From: Paulownia fortunei | Lineage: Eukaryota; Streptophyta; Magnoliopsida; Lamiales; Paulowniaceae | Direction: 5' to 3' | DNA: 64,000 bases | NCBI GenBank assembly: GCA_019321725.1 | Contig: CM033114.1 | Location: 15,418,278-15,482,277 of the forward strand | Shown: piece by piece, positions 48,927 to 60,232 of the stretch | How the letters are laid out: the number at the start of each line of letters is the position of its first letter | How positions within the stretch are numbered: position 1 is the first letter of the stretch | Made by a program: the position numbers and the translations under genes | The notes under the pieces: model-generated | What the model was told of the DNA's origin: nothing | Seen by the model: only the letters and a program-made list of their open reading frames with translations | The model's database searches: none

Positions 48927-50560
48927 ATCCTTCATTACTTATAAAAATTTCATCATCAAAATTTGACGTACCAAATAATTTCGGATACTTGCTATACATT
49001 TCTTCTTCTCTTTTCCATGTGGTCTCTTCTACTGAATGATTCCACAATACTTTAACAAGTCCAATCTTTTTCGTTCTCAACTCTTCTTCCTTCCGATTCA
49101 AAATTTGCACTGGTTTCTCTTCATAAGCTAAATCAAGAGTCAATTCCAATGGTTCATAACTCAACACATGAGAGGGGTTTAAAATGTACTTCCTCAACAT
49201 AGACACATAGAAAACATTGTGAACACTAGATAATGACAGAGGTAAGGCCACTCTATAAGCTTTATCACCAACTCTTTCAAGAATCTCAAATGGGCCGACA
49301 TACCTTGGGCTGAATTTTTCTTTCTTTTCAAATCTCATGACACCTTTTATGGGAGCTACTTTTAAGAACACATGATCCCTAATGACAAACTCTAGATCTT
49401 TTTTCCGTTTATTTGCATAACTTTTTTATCTACTTTGCACAATCTTCATTCTCTCTTGTATCTTCTCCACTATCTTAGCGATTTGTTGAACTATTTCTGG
49501 ACCAAGTAGGCTTCGCTCTCTAACTTCATCCCAATGAACTGGAGGTCTACATTTCCTTCCATACAATGCTTTATATGGCGCCATTTTAATTGTTGATTGG
49601 TAGCTATTATTATAAGTAAACTCCACTAATGGAAGCTTCGCATCCCTACTCCTATGAAAATCTAGCACACAAGTTGTTGTCATATCCTCTAATATCTGAT
49701 AACCCTCTCTGATTCCCCATCACTTTGAGGATGAAAATATTGTACTAAATGCAAGTTTCATTCCCATGGCACTGTGTAAGCTCTTCCAAAATGTAGATGT
49801 AAACTTAGGATCTCTGTCGGATACTATTGAAATTAGCACTCTATGTAAGTTGAATATCTCTTTAATATATTGTTGAGCATACTGGTTAATATTATATGTG
49901 GATTTCATTGGAAGAAAATGGGCTGATTTAGTTAATCTATCAACAATCACCCATATAGAATTATACCCCTTTTGAGTTCAAGGTAATCCAAGCACAAAGT
50001 CTATTGTAATGTGCTCCAATTTCCACTCTGGAATCAACAAAGGCTTCAACAACCCTGATGATCTTTGATGTTCAATCTTAACCTGTTGACAAGTTAGACA
50101 CTCAGCCATAAATTTTGGTATATCTCTCTTCATTTTAGGCCACCAATAATGCTATTGTAAGACTTTATACATTTTTGTGCTACCTGCATGTACCGAATGA
50201 GGAGTAGTATGAGCTTCTTCTAAAATATCTCTTTTCATGGTCTCGTCAAATGACACGCACAGTCTCCCTTTATATCGAATAACTCCATCATTAGCAACAG
50301 AGAAGTCTGGCATTTTTCCAGCACCAATCTTTCTTTTCAATCTACACAAATGTATATCCACCGTTTGACCTTCTTTAATTCTATCTTGAAGTGCAGGTTT
50401 CAACATTAATGCTGACATTGAACACTTTTTCCCTTTAGGTACAATTTCAAACTCTAATCTTTGCAAATCCAGTAATATTGACTTTTGTATGACAAAAAGA
50501 GAAGACATGAATTTTCTACTCAATGCATCTGCAACCACATTCGTTTTACTAGGATGATAA
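48922..50560 (-). pseudogene. Chromovirus integrase and chromodomain
   Basis: Read on the - strand: end of RNase H at 50586 (IINYHPSKTNVVADALSRK), then the integrase zinc domain with EEAHTTPHSVHAGSTKMYK (about 50160). The core at 49720-49950 has VDRLTKSAHFLPMK and SDRDPKFTS (two catalytic Asp seen); the Glu region near 49700 is frame-shifted. 49426-49683 has LPLVEFTYNNSYQS and YGRKCRPPVHWDEV. The last open piece (48922-49371, 149 codons) has FSPRYVGPFEILERVGDKAY, the GPY/F module, then LRKYILNPSHVLSYE and a chromodomain-like tail, YEEKPVQILNRKEEELR to LVKVLWNHSVEETTWKREE. Its stop lies five bases inside the 3' LTR. Confidence 0.9.
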
Positions 50561-51910
50561 TTGATTATACAATCATAATCCTTCACAAGTTCTAACCATT
50601 TTCATTGACTCATATTTAGTTCCTTTTGGGTAAAGAAGTACTTCAAACTTTTTTAATCTATGTAAATCTCACACTTCTCACCATAAAAATAATGTCTCCA
50701 TAATTTCAAAGCAAAAACCATAACAGTAAGTTCTAAATTATGAGTTGGATAATTCTTTTCATAATCCTTCAATTACCTTGAAGCATAGGAAATAACCTTC
50801 CCATTTTCATCAAAACAGCACCCAAACCATTTTTTGAAGTATTGCTATACACCACAAATCTACCAGATCCTATTGGAATGGTACGAATAAGAGTTGAAGT
50901 CAATTTATGTTTCAATTCTTGAAAACTTCTTTTACAAGCATTGGTCGACAAGAACTTCACATTCTTTCTTATCAACATTGTGAATGGAGTTGCTATCTTT
51001 GTAAACCCCTAAACAAATCATCGATAGTACCCTACTAATCGCAGAAAACTCTTTACTTCTGATATATTTGTTAGTATTAGCCACTTAATGACAACTTCTA
51101 CCTTGCTCGAATCAACCAAAATACCATTCTTGGATACTACATGACCTAGGCATACCACTTACTCAATCCAAAATTCACATTTCTTGAATTTAGCATACAA
51201 CTGTTTTTCCTTAAGAACTTGTAGCACCATCTTCAATTGTTCCTTATGCTCTTATTTATCCCGTGAATAAATTAGGATGCCATCAATTAATACAATCACA
51301 AATTTATCAAGATATTGCTTGAACCCCCTTTCATTAGATCCATAAAAACTGCAAGGGCATTGGTTAAACCGAAAGGCATCACTAGAAATTCATAATGTTC
51401 GTACCTTATTTGGAATACAGTCTTTTGTATGTCTTCTTCCTTGATCTTCAATTGAAGATACCCAGAGCACAAATCAATCTTAGAAAATATTGATGCTCCC
51501 TGCAATTGATCAAGCAAATCATCTATTCTTAGAGTGGATACTTATTTTTTACTGTTACTTTATTCAACTCTCTATAATCAATGCACACCCGTAATGTACA
51601 ATCCTTCTTTTTCACGAATAACATAGGTGCTCTCCAAGGAGAATAACTAGGGTGAATAAAACCCTATCAAGCAATTCTTGTAATTGAACTTTTAACTCTT
51701 TCAACTCTGTTGGTGCCATTCGGTATGGTGCTTTAGAAATAGGGGTAGTCTCTGGCATAACATTAATCATAAATTTAATCTCTCGATCTGGTGGCAGTCC
51801 CAGTAAATTATATGGAAATACCTTAAGAAATTCTTGAACTACTGGTTTAGATTTCTAGAAGTGAATAATTGCTTCTTTTGTTGATAAAATTCTCAATCTC
51901 TTTCTTATCT
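50561..51910 (-). pseudogene. Chromovirus reverse transcriptase and RNase H
   Basis: On the - strand: [24 protein letters not shown] (about 51700-51780), a VKKKD and [11 protein letters not shown] block, then 51296-51517 with [25 protein letters not shown] and [12 protein letters not shown]. The FxDD catalytic block is decayed ([13 protein letters not shown] region, about 51245-51300). RNase H start is visible at 50769-50978 (YSNTSKNGLGAVL). Several frameshifts and stops. Confidence 0.9.
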
Positions 51911-52388
51911 AAGTTAGCCATCAAAGTTTTTCCACCAATTCCCTAAACTCTGTTGCTGAAGACATTCTCACATCTCTTCTAATTTCAGGATTAAGGCCCC
52001 TTAAGAAATGATCTATCTTCTCATTGTTGTCTATGGTGATGTATGGCACATACTTGCAACCTTCTTCAAATTTTCGCACATAATCACCTACAAACATCCC
52101 TTCTTGTTTTAACTCCAAGAATTCTTTTACTTTGAGTGACCTAGCATCCCTCGTGGAATACTTATCATAAAATATTATTTTAAACATCTCTCAAGTTAGT
52201 TCTTTCATGTTTACTACAAGTTTAGCTTCTTCCCACCAGGTTCTCGCATCTTTCTTCAACAAGAAAATTGAACAAAGTACCTTATCAGCATCATCAATTT
52301 GCATGTAGTCAAAGATAGTGTCTAATGATTTCACCCATTCCTCTGCAACCATGGGATCAGACCCACCATTAAAATCAACAGATTCCAT
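51911..52388 (-). pseudogene. Chromovirus gag (capsid part)
   Basis: Two open pieces, 52191-52388 and 51921-52187, form a plant retrotransposon gag (PF03732-like): [39 protein letters not shown], then [36 protein letters not shown] and [13 protein letters not shown]. Gag then stops abruptly; the zinc knuckle and protease that should follow are not there. RT-proximal sequence begins within a few tens of bases, so roughly 250 or more codons were deleted. Confidence 0.9.
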
Positions 52389-52788
52389 CTTTCTAAATTT
52401 CTCATATACATCTTGTGAAGTATCCTGTCAAACTTGTGGTGAAGAAAGTCGTTAATTCTGTTCATGGTTTCTTTATTGCATATCCAACAATTGTTGTATT
52501 TGTTCACCATGTATTCTAGTATGTTGTTAAATGAGATCAGTCAAATTATTCACCAAACTATGATTACCCTCATGATCATCCATTGTCTTTCTTTTTGGTG
52601 TCATAACCTGATATACATTACCCAATCTCATTCCATTCATTAACCAATAATAAATGCATAATCATGACAATAACATAAAATGAAATCTAATCAAGTAAAC
52701 ATAAAGGTAAATAAATAAATAGTTGACTGAGTTTACCAGTCAGAATGTGTTCATATGTATTCTTCTGTCTTCTAAAACGACTAAACCT

Positions 52789-52803
52789 CCGTTGTAATAC
52801 CAC
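52789..52803 (-). other. Probable primer-binding site of the chromovirus, decayed
   Basis: The - strand reads TGGTATTACAACGG a few bases inside the right LTR. The first six bases match the tRNA-iMet type TGGTATCAGAGC; the rest has drifted. Confidence 0.45.
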
Positions 52804-52807
52804 AAAC

Positions 52808-55137
52808 TATAACACCCCTTAACCTAACTATAAAATCTAAATAAGCTGATACAGTTAAATTAAGAAATATTAACTTTTCATAAATACTAGAGTCATGGTT
52901 TTAATAAAAGTTCCCTTTTTGGCTATAAGATAAAGAACTTGAATTCATTTGTTGTCTCATTTGATTATGAACACACAATTTACATTGAGTGCATAATGTT
53001 ATTATCACATATATAGTTTAACACATCTGTTTACAAAACCATAACAGAGCGGTTTATTTAAAAATAGAACAGAGTTTTCAAAATAGGCTACAAAAACAAC
53101 TCAAAGCATGGCATATGAATAAATCTCTGTCCGGCCGCTCTAGAGACTTAGTCAACCTCTAAACCTGTATATTTCCATCTGCATCACATGAATCTAATGA
53201 GCTAAAGGCTCAGTAAGGAGAAACTGATGCAATAAAAAATAGCATACATGCAAATCACGAATTTGATTAAATGTATTATTCAATTTAATAACTTTCATTC
53301 ATAAATCATTCTTTAGGGCCCTTGAAGTGTGCTACCTAACTAATAGCGATAGACTGTAGTTTTTGGAACCTGTTCATAATGATTAGCCAATAAGAGAAAT
53401 AATATGGGGTTTTCATACTTGGTCTTTCAACCTCAGGTATTACCCATATTCTATCGCGTTCATTGTAGCTTTCCTATATCGGTTTTTCAACCTCAAGTAT
53501 TTGTCACCATTTGTTAGGTCCGCCGGTTCCTCCCGCATCCCTTATCTTCCCGACCATTAATTAAGTATCATACTTCCTTTTTAAAAACCTCATTATATTA
53601 TTAATATAGTATCATACTTCATGAACCATGTATGCATCAAACTTACATCATTTGGCAAATAATGATAATCACATTAAAATATGAACAATATTATATAATT
53701 CTTGTGATACAGCAAATGAAAGTTTTAATTTACCTCAAGTCCGCTTTGTGCTAAGTGAAAAGGTTAATCTCTTTAGAAGATAGAATGTGTTAAATACCTA
53801 ACATAATCAAATCATGTATCTTTCAATATCCTTTTAATATATCACATAGTCTATTTTAATTAAAATCATATACACTTTTCAATCCTTTGTAAATAATTTC
53901 ATATTAATTACATGACCCAAAAAACAATGCATACTCCATATTTTACTACTAATTCAAGACATTAAACATTTGGGCAGCCACTAAATCACTAATAATTCAA
54001 ACATAAATTTTAGGTTAGCCCCTAAAATATGCACACAATCCAAATTAATATAACGTAAACTCGATTATAATTTAAATTGATTCTAACCTTCAATTAAGAA
54101 ACCTAATTGATATTGTTCACAATCATTTGTAGGCACTTTCAAACACAATATAAGCATTACAAAATCAATAGAAATAAATAAATTAAAAATATTTCACAAG
54201 ACTATCAATTTTTGCTAGAAACTAACTTAACTAGCTTGGTTTTGGCTTCAAGTGTAACCCACTTAAGTTTTTAATCATACAAAAATATACTAAAACATGT
54301 AGCCATCCAAGATACAATAAATTCATTATAAGAAATATTGAAAAAGAATATACCTTGATTAAATTGCAATTATGCTTTAAAATCAACGGTTTTCAAGCTT
54401 AAAAGGGTGGAAACTTGTTCTAGTTTGTGTTCTATGGATTCCTATAGATTGAATTTAATTTTTATGAGTAAGAAATTGTAGAAATTTGGGAGAAACTTTA
54501 GAAAAGAAGGCTGATCGTTTTTGAGGAACTTCCACAAGAAAATATGGCTAAAAATGACTTGTTTGACATTTCAAAGAGAGATAAATGGAGGGTGATGGTT
54601 TGTTGACTCATGCTTGGTGTTTTCTCATGCAAAGAGCCACGTTTATGGGCTAGGGAGATGACAAAAATTGATGTTTTGGTGTTATAATCAAGTGTAATGC
54701 AGTTTAAAATGATTTCATGCAACCTAGTCAACCAACCAATCAAATTGCACCATTTTTCATACTTTTAGCTCTCAGTCAAATGTAATATATTTCAAGCAAA
54801 TATTTAGGTAAATAATAATTATAGAATGTAACAAGTATGGAGCAATACAAATAATTTATTTTCTAGCCGTTCAACACATCAATCTTTCTTAATTGAGATA
54901 TCGAACTTTTCACTGCAAAAAAGTATTTAAGGAATATTTAAATCAAGAAACAAAAGTTTGATCTCATATTTTATGTACTAATGCATGTTAAAGCAAAACT
55001 AGAGCATATAGTAATAATTATTCATGTTCGTGCAATTATGCTATTTGTTTGACATAATCTGATAATACATATAGATTAGATAAATATTCATGCAAGATGC
55101 TTATTATTGGTTATGTAGGAAATAATTGGGCATTATA
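52808..55137 (-). repeat. Right (5') LTR of the chromovirus
   Basis: Plus-strand ends are TATAACACCCC and GGGCATTATA (each with one change from the TG...CA form); 2330 bp. It is colinear with 46633-48926, with short indels such as one near 53600. Confidence 0.95.
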
Positions 55138-55219
55138 TTATACTTGATTGATTATGAAGTATGTCCAAAGTTCTTAAAAGCCTGTTTGTAGTCGAATATG
55201 CGAATTATACTAGAAGGCA

Positions 55220-55365
55220 CATAAAAAGTGAGAACTAAATTCTCTCACTTATCTCAATATGTATTTAATGATCTTACTGGAACAACGGAAGCCTATCAGA
55301 GTGACAGCTTGATGAAATTGATATCCCCTTACTTGGACAATAATTCAAATTATAAATGGAACTCT
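55220..55365 (-). repeat. Right arm of the inverted repeat around the chromovirus
   Basis: Its reverse complement resembles 45630-45775: GAATTATTGTCCAAGTA, GTCACTCTGATAGG, ACATATTGAGATAAGTGAGA. Identity is partial, so this is an old structure. Confidence 0.7.
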
Positions 55366-55369
55366 ATTA

Positions 55370-56555
55370 TCATAAAGAGGTCATGCCTCGCCCGAGGATG
55401 GTCTTGTAGGTGTGGTCGCGCCTTAGCCAGGTCTCATCTTCAGGGCTAGGTCATGCCTTGCCTGCATTTTCTTTTTTGGCCTAGGCCATACCCCGCCTTT
55501 GTCTTTTTCTTTATTTTCGGGCAAAGACTTACCTTGCCTCCAATCCTTTATATTGGTGATGTTATATGTTGTTTTAGAACTCTTGGCATGGGAGAGTTCT
55601 TCCTTTTTCGATGCTTTTGTAAATGCGAGATTTGCATTGAGATGAAAATCTCAAGCTTCAAGATGTGATAAACTTTTCCTTTATCTTTCCCAAAAAGGAA
55701 TATTTCAGAGCTTGAGTTCTTCCTCACTGTGGAGGGTGTAGTTGAAAGTCATCTCTTGTGACTAAATTGTCTTCACTTGCTGCCATCTGCTAGGGTTTTT
55801 TTTTCTTGATTAAGATGTCATTCATCGAGATCCTTCCTTTTCACTTTAGCAGTGGGATGATCTATAGCGGAGGAGTTTTCTAAGGTCGTCAAAGAGAGGG
55901 TGTGCCTGTTAGAGCTTCCATCTTATAGGGCCTTAATGCTTAGAAGGTTTACTATATTTTAGATAGGACTTGGGTTTTTCACTAAGATTCTTAAACTATC
56001 TATGTTCTTCTTCTCAGACTTGTGTGCTTTTGGTTTTCAGTTTCATGATAATTGGTTTTCCTGTTATTCAGCAGTATGTTATATCAGGATATTATTTTTT
56101 GTTTTAACATGCATTAGTACATGAAATATGACACATCATTTGCTTTATAAGTTTGATCTCATATTTCATGTACTAATGCATGTTAAAGCAAAACTGGAGC
56201 ATATAGTAATGCATTTTTAGTTTGCGTTGGTTTTCCTTTACTTTATTGTTATCATTCTTGATCAACTTACTGCTAGCAAATGTATTCCTACTTAGGGATG
56301 ATATTTTTATGCTCTTTTTTCTCGCCTTTTATTGGATTATTTATGTATGCTTCTAGGATTGTGTGTGACACTTTTAAATGGTAGTCTTTTGATATGATAT
56401 CGGGAGTGCTCGTGATATTTAGAGGTAGTTTTTGGTATGTTGCCAGGAGTACGCGTGGCACTTAGAGATTTTGTAAACTTCAGACCCAACTATAATTTTC
56501 TTAGCCTTAGGGAAGGCGTTAAGTCTGGCTTAGATGAGATCGATACTTTTTTCTA
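55370..56555. other. Unassigned DNA before the second Tat-like remnant
   Basis: No protein recognised. About 55377-55530 has a loose short repeat of GGTCATGCCTYGCC words. A piece of the chromovirus LTR lies at 56150-56215. The left edge of the second Tat-like remnant could not be placed. Confidence 0.45.
56101..56189. repeat. 30-bp inverted repeat made from chromovirus LTR sequence
   Basis: The arms 56101-56130 and 56160-56189 are reverse complements with one mismatch around a 29-base spacer. The right arm and following bases match chromovirus LTR sequence at 48740-48800 and 54956-55015 (TCATATTTCATGTACTAATG then TTAAAGCAAA). Confidence 0.9.
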
Positions 56556-56559
56556 CCCG

Positions 56560-57080
56560 ATCAATATGCTGCCTCCCCAGGACTGAGTTTTGGGTTGAAC
56601 AAGGTCGAGGCTTCTTTTTTTCAAGAGAGGTGCTACCTCCCCGAGACTAAGTTTGGCCTAGTCGAGGCCGAGGTTTTTTTCTACTCGTATGAAGTGCTAA
56701 CTTTCTAGGAATAAGATTGGCCTAGAAGAGGTCTGGCTTTTTTTGCCCGAGCGAGGTGCTGCCTCCCCAGGGATAAAGTTTATCCAGGATGACTTTGGGG
56801 ATTTTTTTTATTTCGGGAGAGGTATTGTTTCCCCCAGGACTAAGTTTGGTCTAGATGAGGTTGGGGCCTTTTTCTGCCTGGGCGAGATACTGCCTCCCCC
56901 AAGACTAAGTCTCCAAAACTAAGTTTGGCTCATATGAGGCCACAGCTTTTTTATGCTCGGGAGAGGTGTTATCTTCTCTGTAACGAAGTTCAACCCAAAC
57001 AAGGTTAGGGCTTTTCTGCCCAGATGAGGTGTTGCATCCCTCAAGAGTAAGTTTGGCCCAGATAAGGTTCGAAAGTTTAA
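56560..57080. repeat. Minisatellite, ~62 bp unit, first block (about eight copies)
   Basis: Units carry GGACTAAGTTTGGCCYAGA, TGAGGCCGGGGCTTTTTT, then GCCCGGGCGAGGTGCTGCCT and CCCC, with marked divergence. Starts are near 56578, 56643, 56705, 56768, 56835, 56900, 56972 and 57040. The array resumes at 58375 after an insertion. It differs in sequence from the minisatellite at 19048 but occupies a comparable place in a Tat-like element. Confidence 0.85.
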
Positions 57081-57326
57081 ATGTATAGATGAACTAGAAG
57101 GAGAAGGCCAAGTCTTACCAAGTTCTAAATAGGCAGAAGGAGGCAGAGTCGTAATATATAAGAAAATGGGTCCTAGAGAATTGAATTATTTTCCATGATA
57201 GATATAGAGAATGTAGTTCAACTAAAGTTAAAGATCACAAATGGTGACTCCTCTATGGGAAGGGCCGCTTCCTTCTTGCTTGATAGGGGGGCTTCTATTC
57301 ACCAACGCAAACTAAAAATGCTCTCC

Positions 57327-57360
57327 GAACCGTGTGGAATAGTGACCTATCACACGACTC
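57327..57360 (-). other. Group II intron domain V-like hairpin
   Basis: On the - strand the 34 bases GAGTCGTGTGATAGGTCACT to CGGTTC have the domain V layout: a 10-base lower stem, 4-bp upper stem, GTCA loop, two-base bulge and a closing CACACGGTTC. That size and shape are those of organelle group II introns. Domain VI and flanking exon could not be identified, so which intron it came from is open. Confidence 0.5.
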
Positions 57361-57557
57361 TCAAACCTACTTGTGGTGGATCTTGGGAGTCTCAATCCTT
57401 CTAATTTGCTCTTACGAAACCAAGGTTGAAAATATTGAAAAAATAAATCATTCACCCATTTGTAGTCAATGCAGCTTAAAGACTATCATAAAGGTGAACA
57501 TAATAGTCAAATGTTTGACCTTTGGGTTTTGTCACTTGAAAAATGAAAAGAAAAATG

Positions 57558-57671
57558 GCAAGATACACATGAAAAATATATAGAATCATCATTAGGACCA
57601 TCACACTTGTTGACCATCGATGAACTGATTGGATTAACCAACCAAAGTTAGCTTCCATCATTATGTATTGA
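57558..57671 (-). pseudogene. petB: Plastid petB fragment in the nuclear genome (NUPT)
   Basis: The - strand encodes [20 protein letters not shown] then [19 protein letters not shown], the cytochrome b6 stretch that includes the haem-binding His region. Plastid petB normally has [20 protein letters not shown] here. The match covers only about 114 bp and ends sharply on both sides, where unrelated sequence begins; no start, stop or rest of the gene is present. Several substitutions relative to plastid petB show it is decaying. Confidence 0.8.
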
Positions 57672-57689
57672 ATAGAGGTTCCTTCCAAT

Positions 57690-58370
57690 ATCCCTTTTCA
57701 AATCAAATGGAAGGAAGGCTCCCAGGAGGCTCGATCATCAGATTATAAGTTCATAACCCTAGCCCATTCCCATTTTGGTCAGAACAGGTAGTGATATGTT
57801 ATTCGCCAGGATCATCTCTAGGGAATACTGCTTCATCTTCACCTTGACCTTGTGCTAGCCGTTTCCCTATGGTCCAAACTTGGTGCCACATTAGGTTAGA
57901 GAGTTGGATGATAATAGCTCATTCACATCCCAAATCGAGTTACCCTCCTAAATCAAGTGTTTATGTTTAATATTTTCCAGTCTTATAGACCAGAGAATAA
58001 GCATATACTACATCATTGCCTAAGGAAGAATTCAAGAAAGTCCATTACTAAGAGAAATGGTGATCTTCTTTTACTTGTTGGGAGAGAGGAAGCTCCAATC
58101 ATCTCTTTAATGATTTGGTAGGTTCTGGTATCCTTAGGTTCCCAATCTTCTGCAATTAAGGGTTAGAGAAGTTCTGCAGATGGCACTTGATAAACCTACA
58201 TACCATGTAGTTGTCAAGATATCATATTACTACCTTATGTAGAAATTATTGACAATACATAACATTACTATAGCATAGGCCTTCGCCACTTCTAACGAGC
58301 GCTTTGCCCCTCTTTGTATATTTTTTCTCGAATTTCTCATTGAGAGCTAAAGGATTAAATCCTTTTAAGA
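57690..58370. other. Remainder of the insertion in the minisatellite
   Basis: Together with 57081-57557 this interrupts the 62-bp repeat array. I recognise no gene here; it may include further organelle or retrotransposon pieces. The borders lack an obvious target duplication. Confidence 0.45.
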
Positions 58371-58374
58371 AATA

Positions 58375-58725
58375 AAGCTACCTCTCTCGGGACTAAGTTG
58401 GGCCCAGATGAGGCTGGGGTTTTCTTTTGGCTCGGGCGAGGGGTGGTCTTCCTTTTTTTTTTCCACCCAAGCAAGGTGTTGCCTTTGCCAGGACTAAGTT
58501 TCCCCCAAATGAGGCTAGAGCTTTTCTCTATTCGACTAAGGTGTTGCTTCTCTCGGGACTAAATTTGGCTTGGATAAGGCCCGAGCTTTTTTCAGCTCGG
58601 ATGAGGTGCTCTTTCATTGGAGACTAAGTTTGGCCCAAACAAGGATGGGGCTTTTTTTTGCCCAAGTGAGGTGCTGCCTTACCCGGGACTAAGTTTGGCA
58701 TGCACAAAGCCCTCAACTTTTATAT
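58375..58725. repeat. Minisatellite, ~62 bp unit, second block (about five copies)
   Basis: Same unit as 56560-57080: CGGGACTAAGTTKGGCCCAGA and TGAGGCTGGGG, with starts near 58387, 58482, 58556, 58618 and 58683. Confidence 0.85.
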
Positions 58726-58729
58726 TTAT

Positions 58730-60120
58730 GTTGCCTATGGAATATTTGCACGTTCCTTAGCCTTTGTGCAAGCATTTCGCACCAACGTCTATATTAGTTG
58801 TCTTCTCTATACGGATGTACTTCTTTGACCTAGCTAACAATTTCTTTAGTGATCCAAGAGGTTTCCCAACGATAGATTCCTTTGAACTTTTCATGTTAGA
58901 GGTTCTGTTAGATGATGAGCTCCAAAAGTTCAAGGTTAACATGCAGCACACCATTCACGACTTCCACGAAGCACTATATGTATTCCCTCGAGGACTCATT
59001 TTCCTTCTGCATCACCATAAATAGATAGGCTACAGTCTTAGTGTATTTTTTTGTCGATCCTCTATGACTTGGCTCCATACTCCCCGACAGGGTGGGAGAA
59101 TGATTGAACCCCAACTTTCTCGTGAATACGTTTGAAAATAGTTTCCATAGTAGCCATCTGCATACTAGGAGAAGGTCTTAGTTGTTGCTCTGGCTGCAAC
59201 ATCCTCCAATAAATCAAGTACGGCCACCTAGGTGATTTGCAACACTGTTGTTCCCATTGGTGGTCTTTATGTGGGGGCTTTTCTCTCCAAGAGTGCAGGA
59301 TCTTGCACAATAGAAGCTCATATCGTTGCTATGATGGAATCTCCTCTGGCTGTTGGTGGGGTTGCTCATAAAATTTTAAAAACTACCCCAAACCGCATTG
59401 TACTGCACCATTGATATTAATTTACTACACAAATTGCGATTTGAAATCTTGAATAAAAATCGTACAACCCCCTACCCCTTAGTGTGTGAGTAGGTCCCTT
59501 TTAAGTAGATGTTTTTTTTTATCATAACTATTGACTAACACGAGTATCAAACCATAGCCTATTCCTCTCAGTATCAGTCGTCTTCCATAATATATTCTTC
59601 TCCTTCCATTTTTCCCTCACCATCACTAACTTCTCTCAAATCTCAAGTCTTCTGAGATTTCTCATTATTCTTCTCTTTTTTCTCAAAAAGTTATATTTTA
59701 ATTTTTTTCACAAGAGGAGAAAAATATGTATTTTTTCTTGTGACAACAGAAATATGCAATTAATTCTTGAAAACTTAGTACTTTATTTTTATTTTGAAGG
59801 TACTTCATTGTTATTGCTTGGATATCTTTTCATATCAATTTAAATTTTTGCTAATATCTCAAAAAGTATTATTTTTTCAATCACATATTTTTTTTCTTTT
59901 TGTTGATTAAAACTGCCAAACCGCCTACAGTCGCCTTAACCCATACCACATATGCCAATTCAATTTGAAAGCAAAAAAAACTACAAAACTGTACCATGAT
60001 CACCCTTAATTGTTGAGTTGGATCTCCTGGAGCTGTAGAAGTGGAAGCTTTTGAGCTTGTTGGGGCAGAGGCTTGTGAGGTGGTGGAAGTTGAGGCATTG
60101 GATACAATTGGTCCACTCAT
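58730..60120 (-). pseudogene. gag of a second Tat-like Gypsy element
   Basis: Just inside the primer-binding site, a frame starting with Met at 60120 has a Ser/Thr/Ala-rich N-terminus (SNASTSTTSQASAPTSSKAS) and is soon broken. Capsid wording appears lower down: MQKENESSREYI at about 58990-59020, then at 58757-58954 KESIVGKPLGSL and LLARSKKYIRIEKTT, matching the C-terminal gag of Tat-type elements (compare LLAQAEKYNNLEEA at 27050). Stops and frameshifts are frequent. No protease, RT or integrase follows; the minisatellite comes directly after, so pol has been deleted. Confidence 0.7.
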
Positions 60121-60210
60121 TTTCTATTAGTTATTTATTTTTTATAGGCGCCTTGAGCACTAGCTTCTCTAGCTCTAGATCTTGTTTACATTCTCAGTGT
60201 TGAGGCAAAG

Positions 60211-60229
60211 TTTTCCACATACGGTGCCA
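60211..60229 (-). other. Primer-binding site of the second Tat-like element
   Basis: The - strand reads TGGCACCGTATGTGGAAAA. It agrees with the site at 40394-40411 except at two or three positions and lies three bases from the LTR. Confidence 0.65.
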
Positions 60230-60232
60230 GAT

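Larger units (their letters stand above)
46633..55137 (-). mobile_element. Chromodomain-type Ty3/Gypsy element (Tekay/Del-like)
   Basis: LTRs at 46633-48926 and 52808-55137 flank gag, RT-RNase H and integrase-chromodomain remnants on the - strand. A perfect 5-bp duplication TTATA lies at 46628-46632 and 55138-55142. LTRs differ at scattered sites and small indels, so the insertion has some age. The protease and zinc knuckle are missing: gag runs into the RT region near 51900. Chromodomain wording at the pol end and RT-before-integrase order identify a chromovirus. Frames are broken throughout, but long open pieces survive. Confidence 0.95.

Noticed and set aside
57195..57404. 69-codon + strand frame over the domain V-like hairpin
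   Set aside because: The structured signal is on the - strand; the + frame has no homologous wording I recognise.
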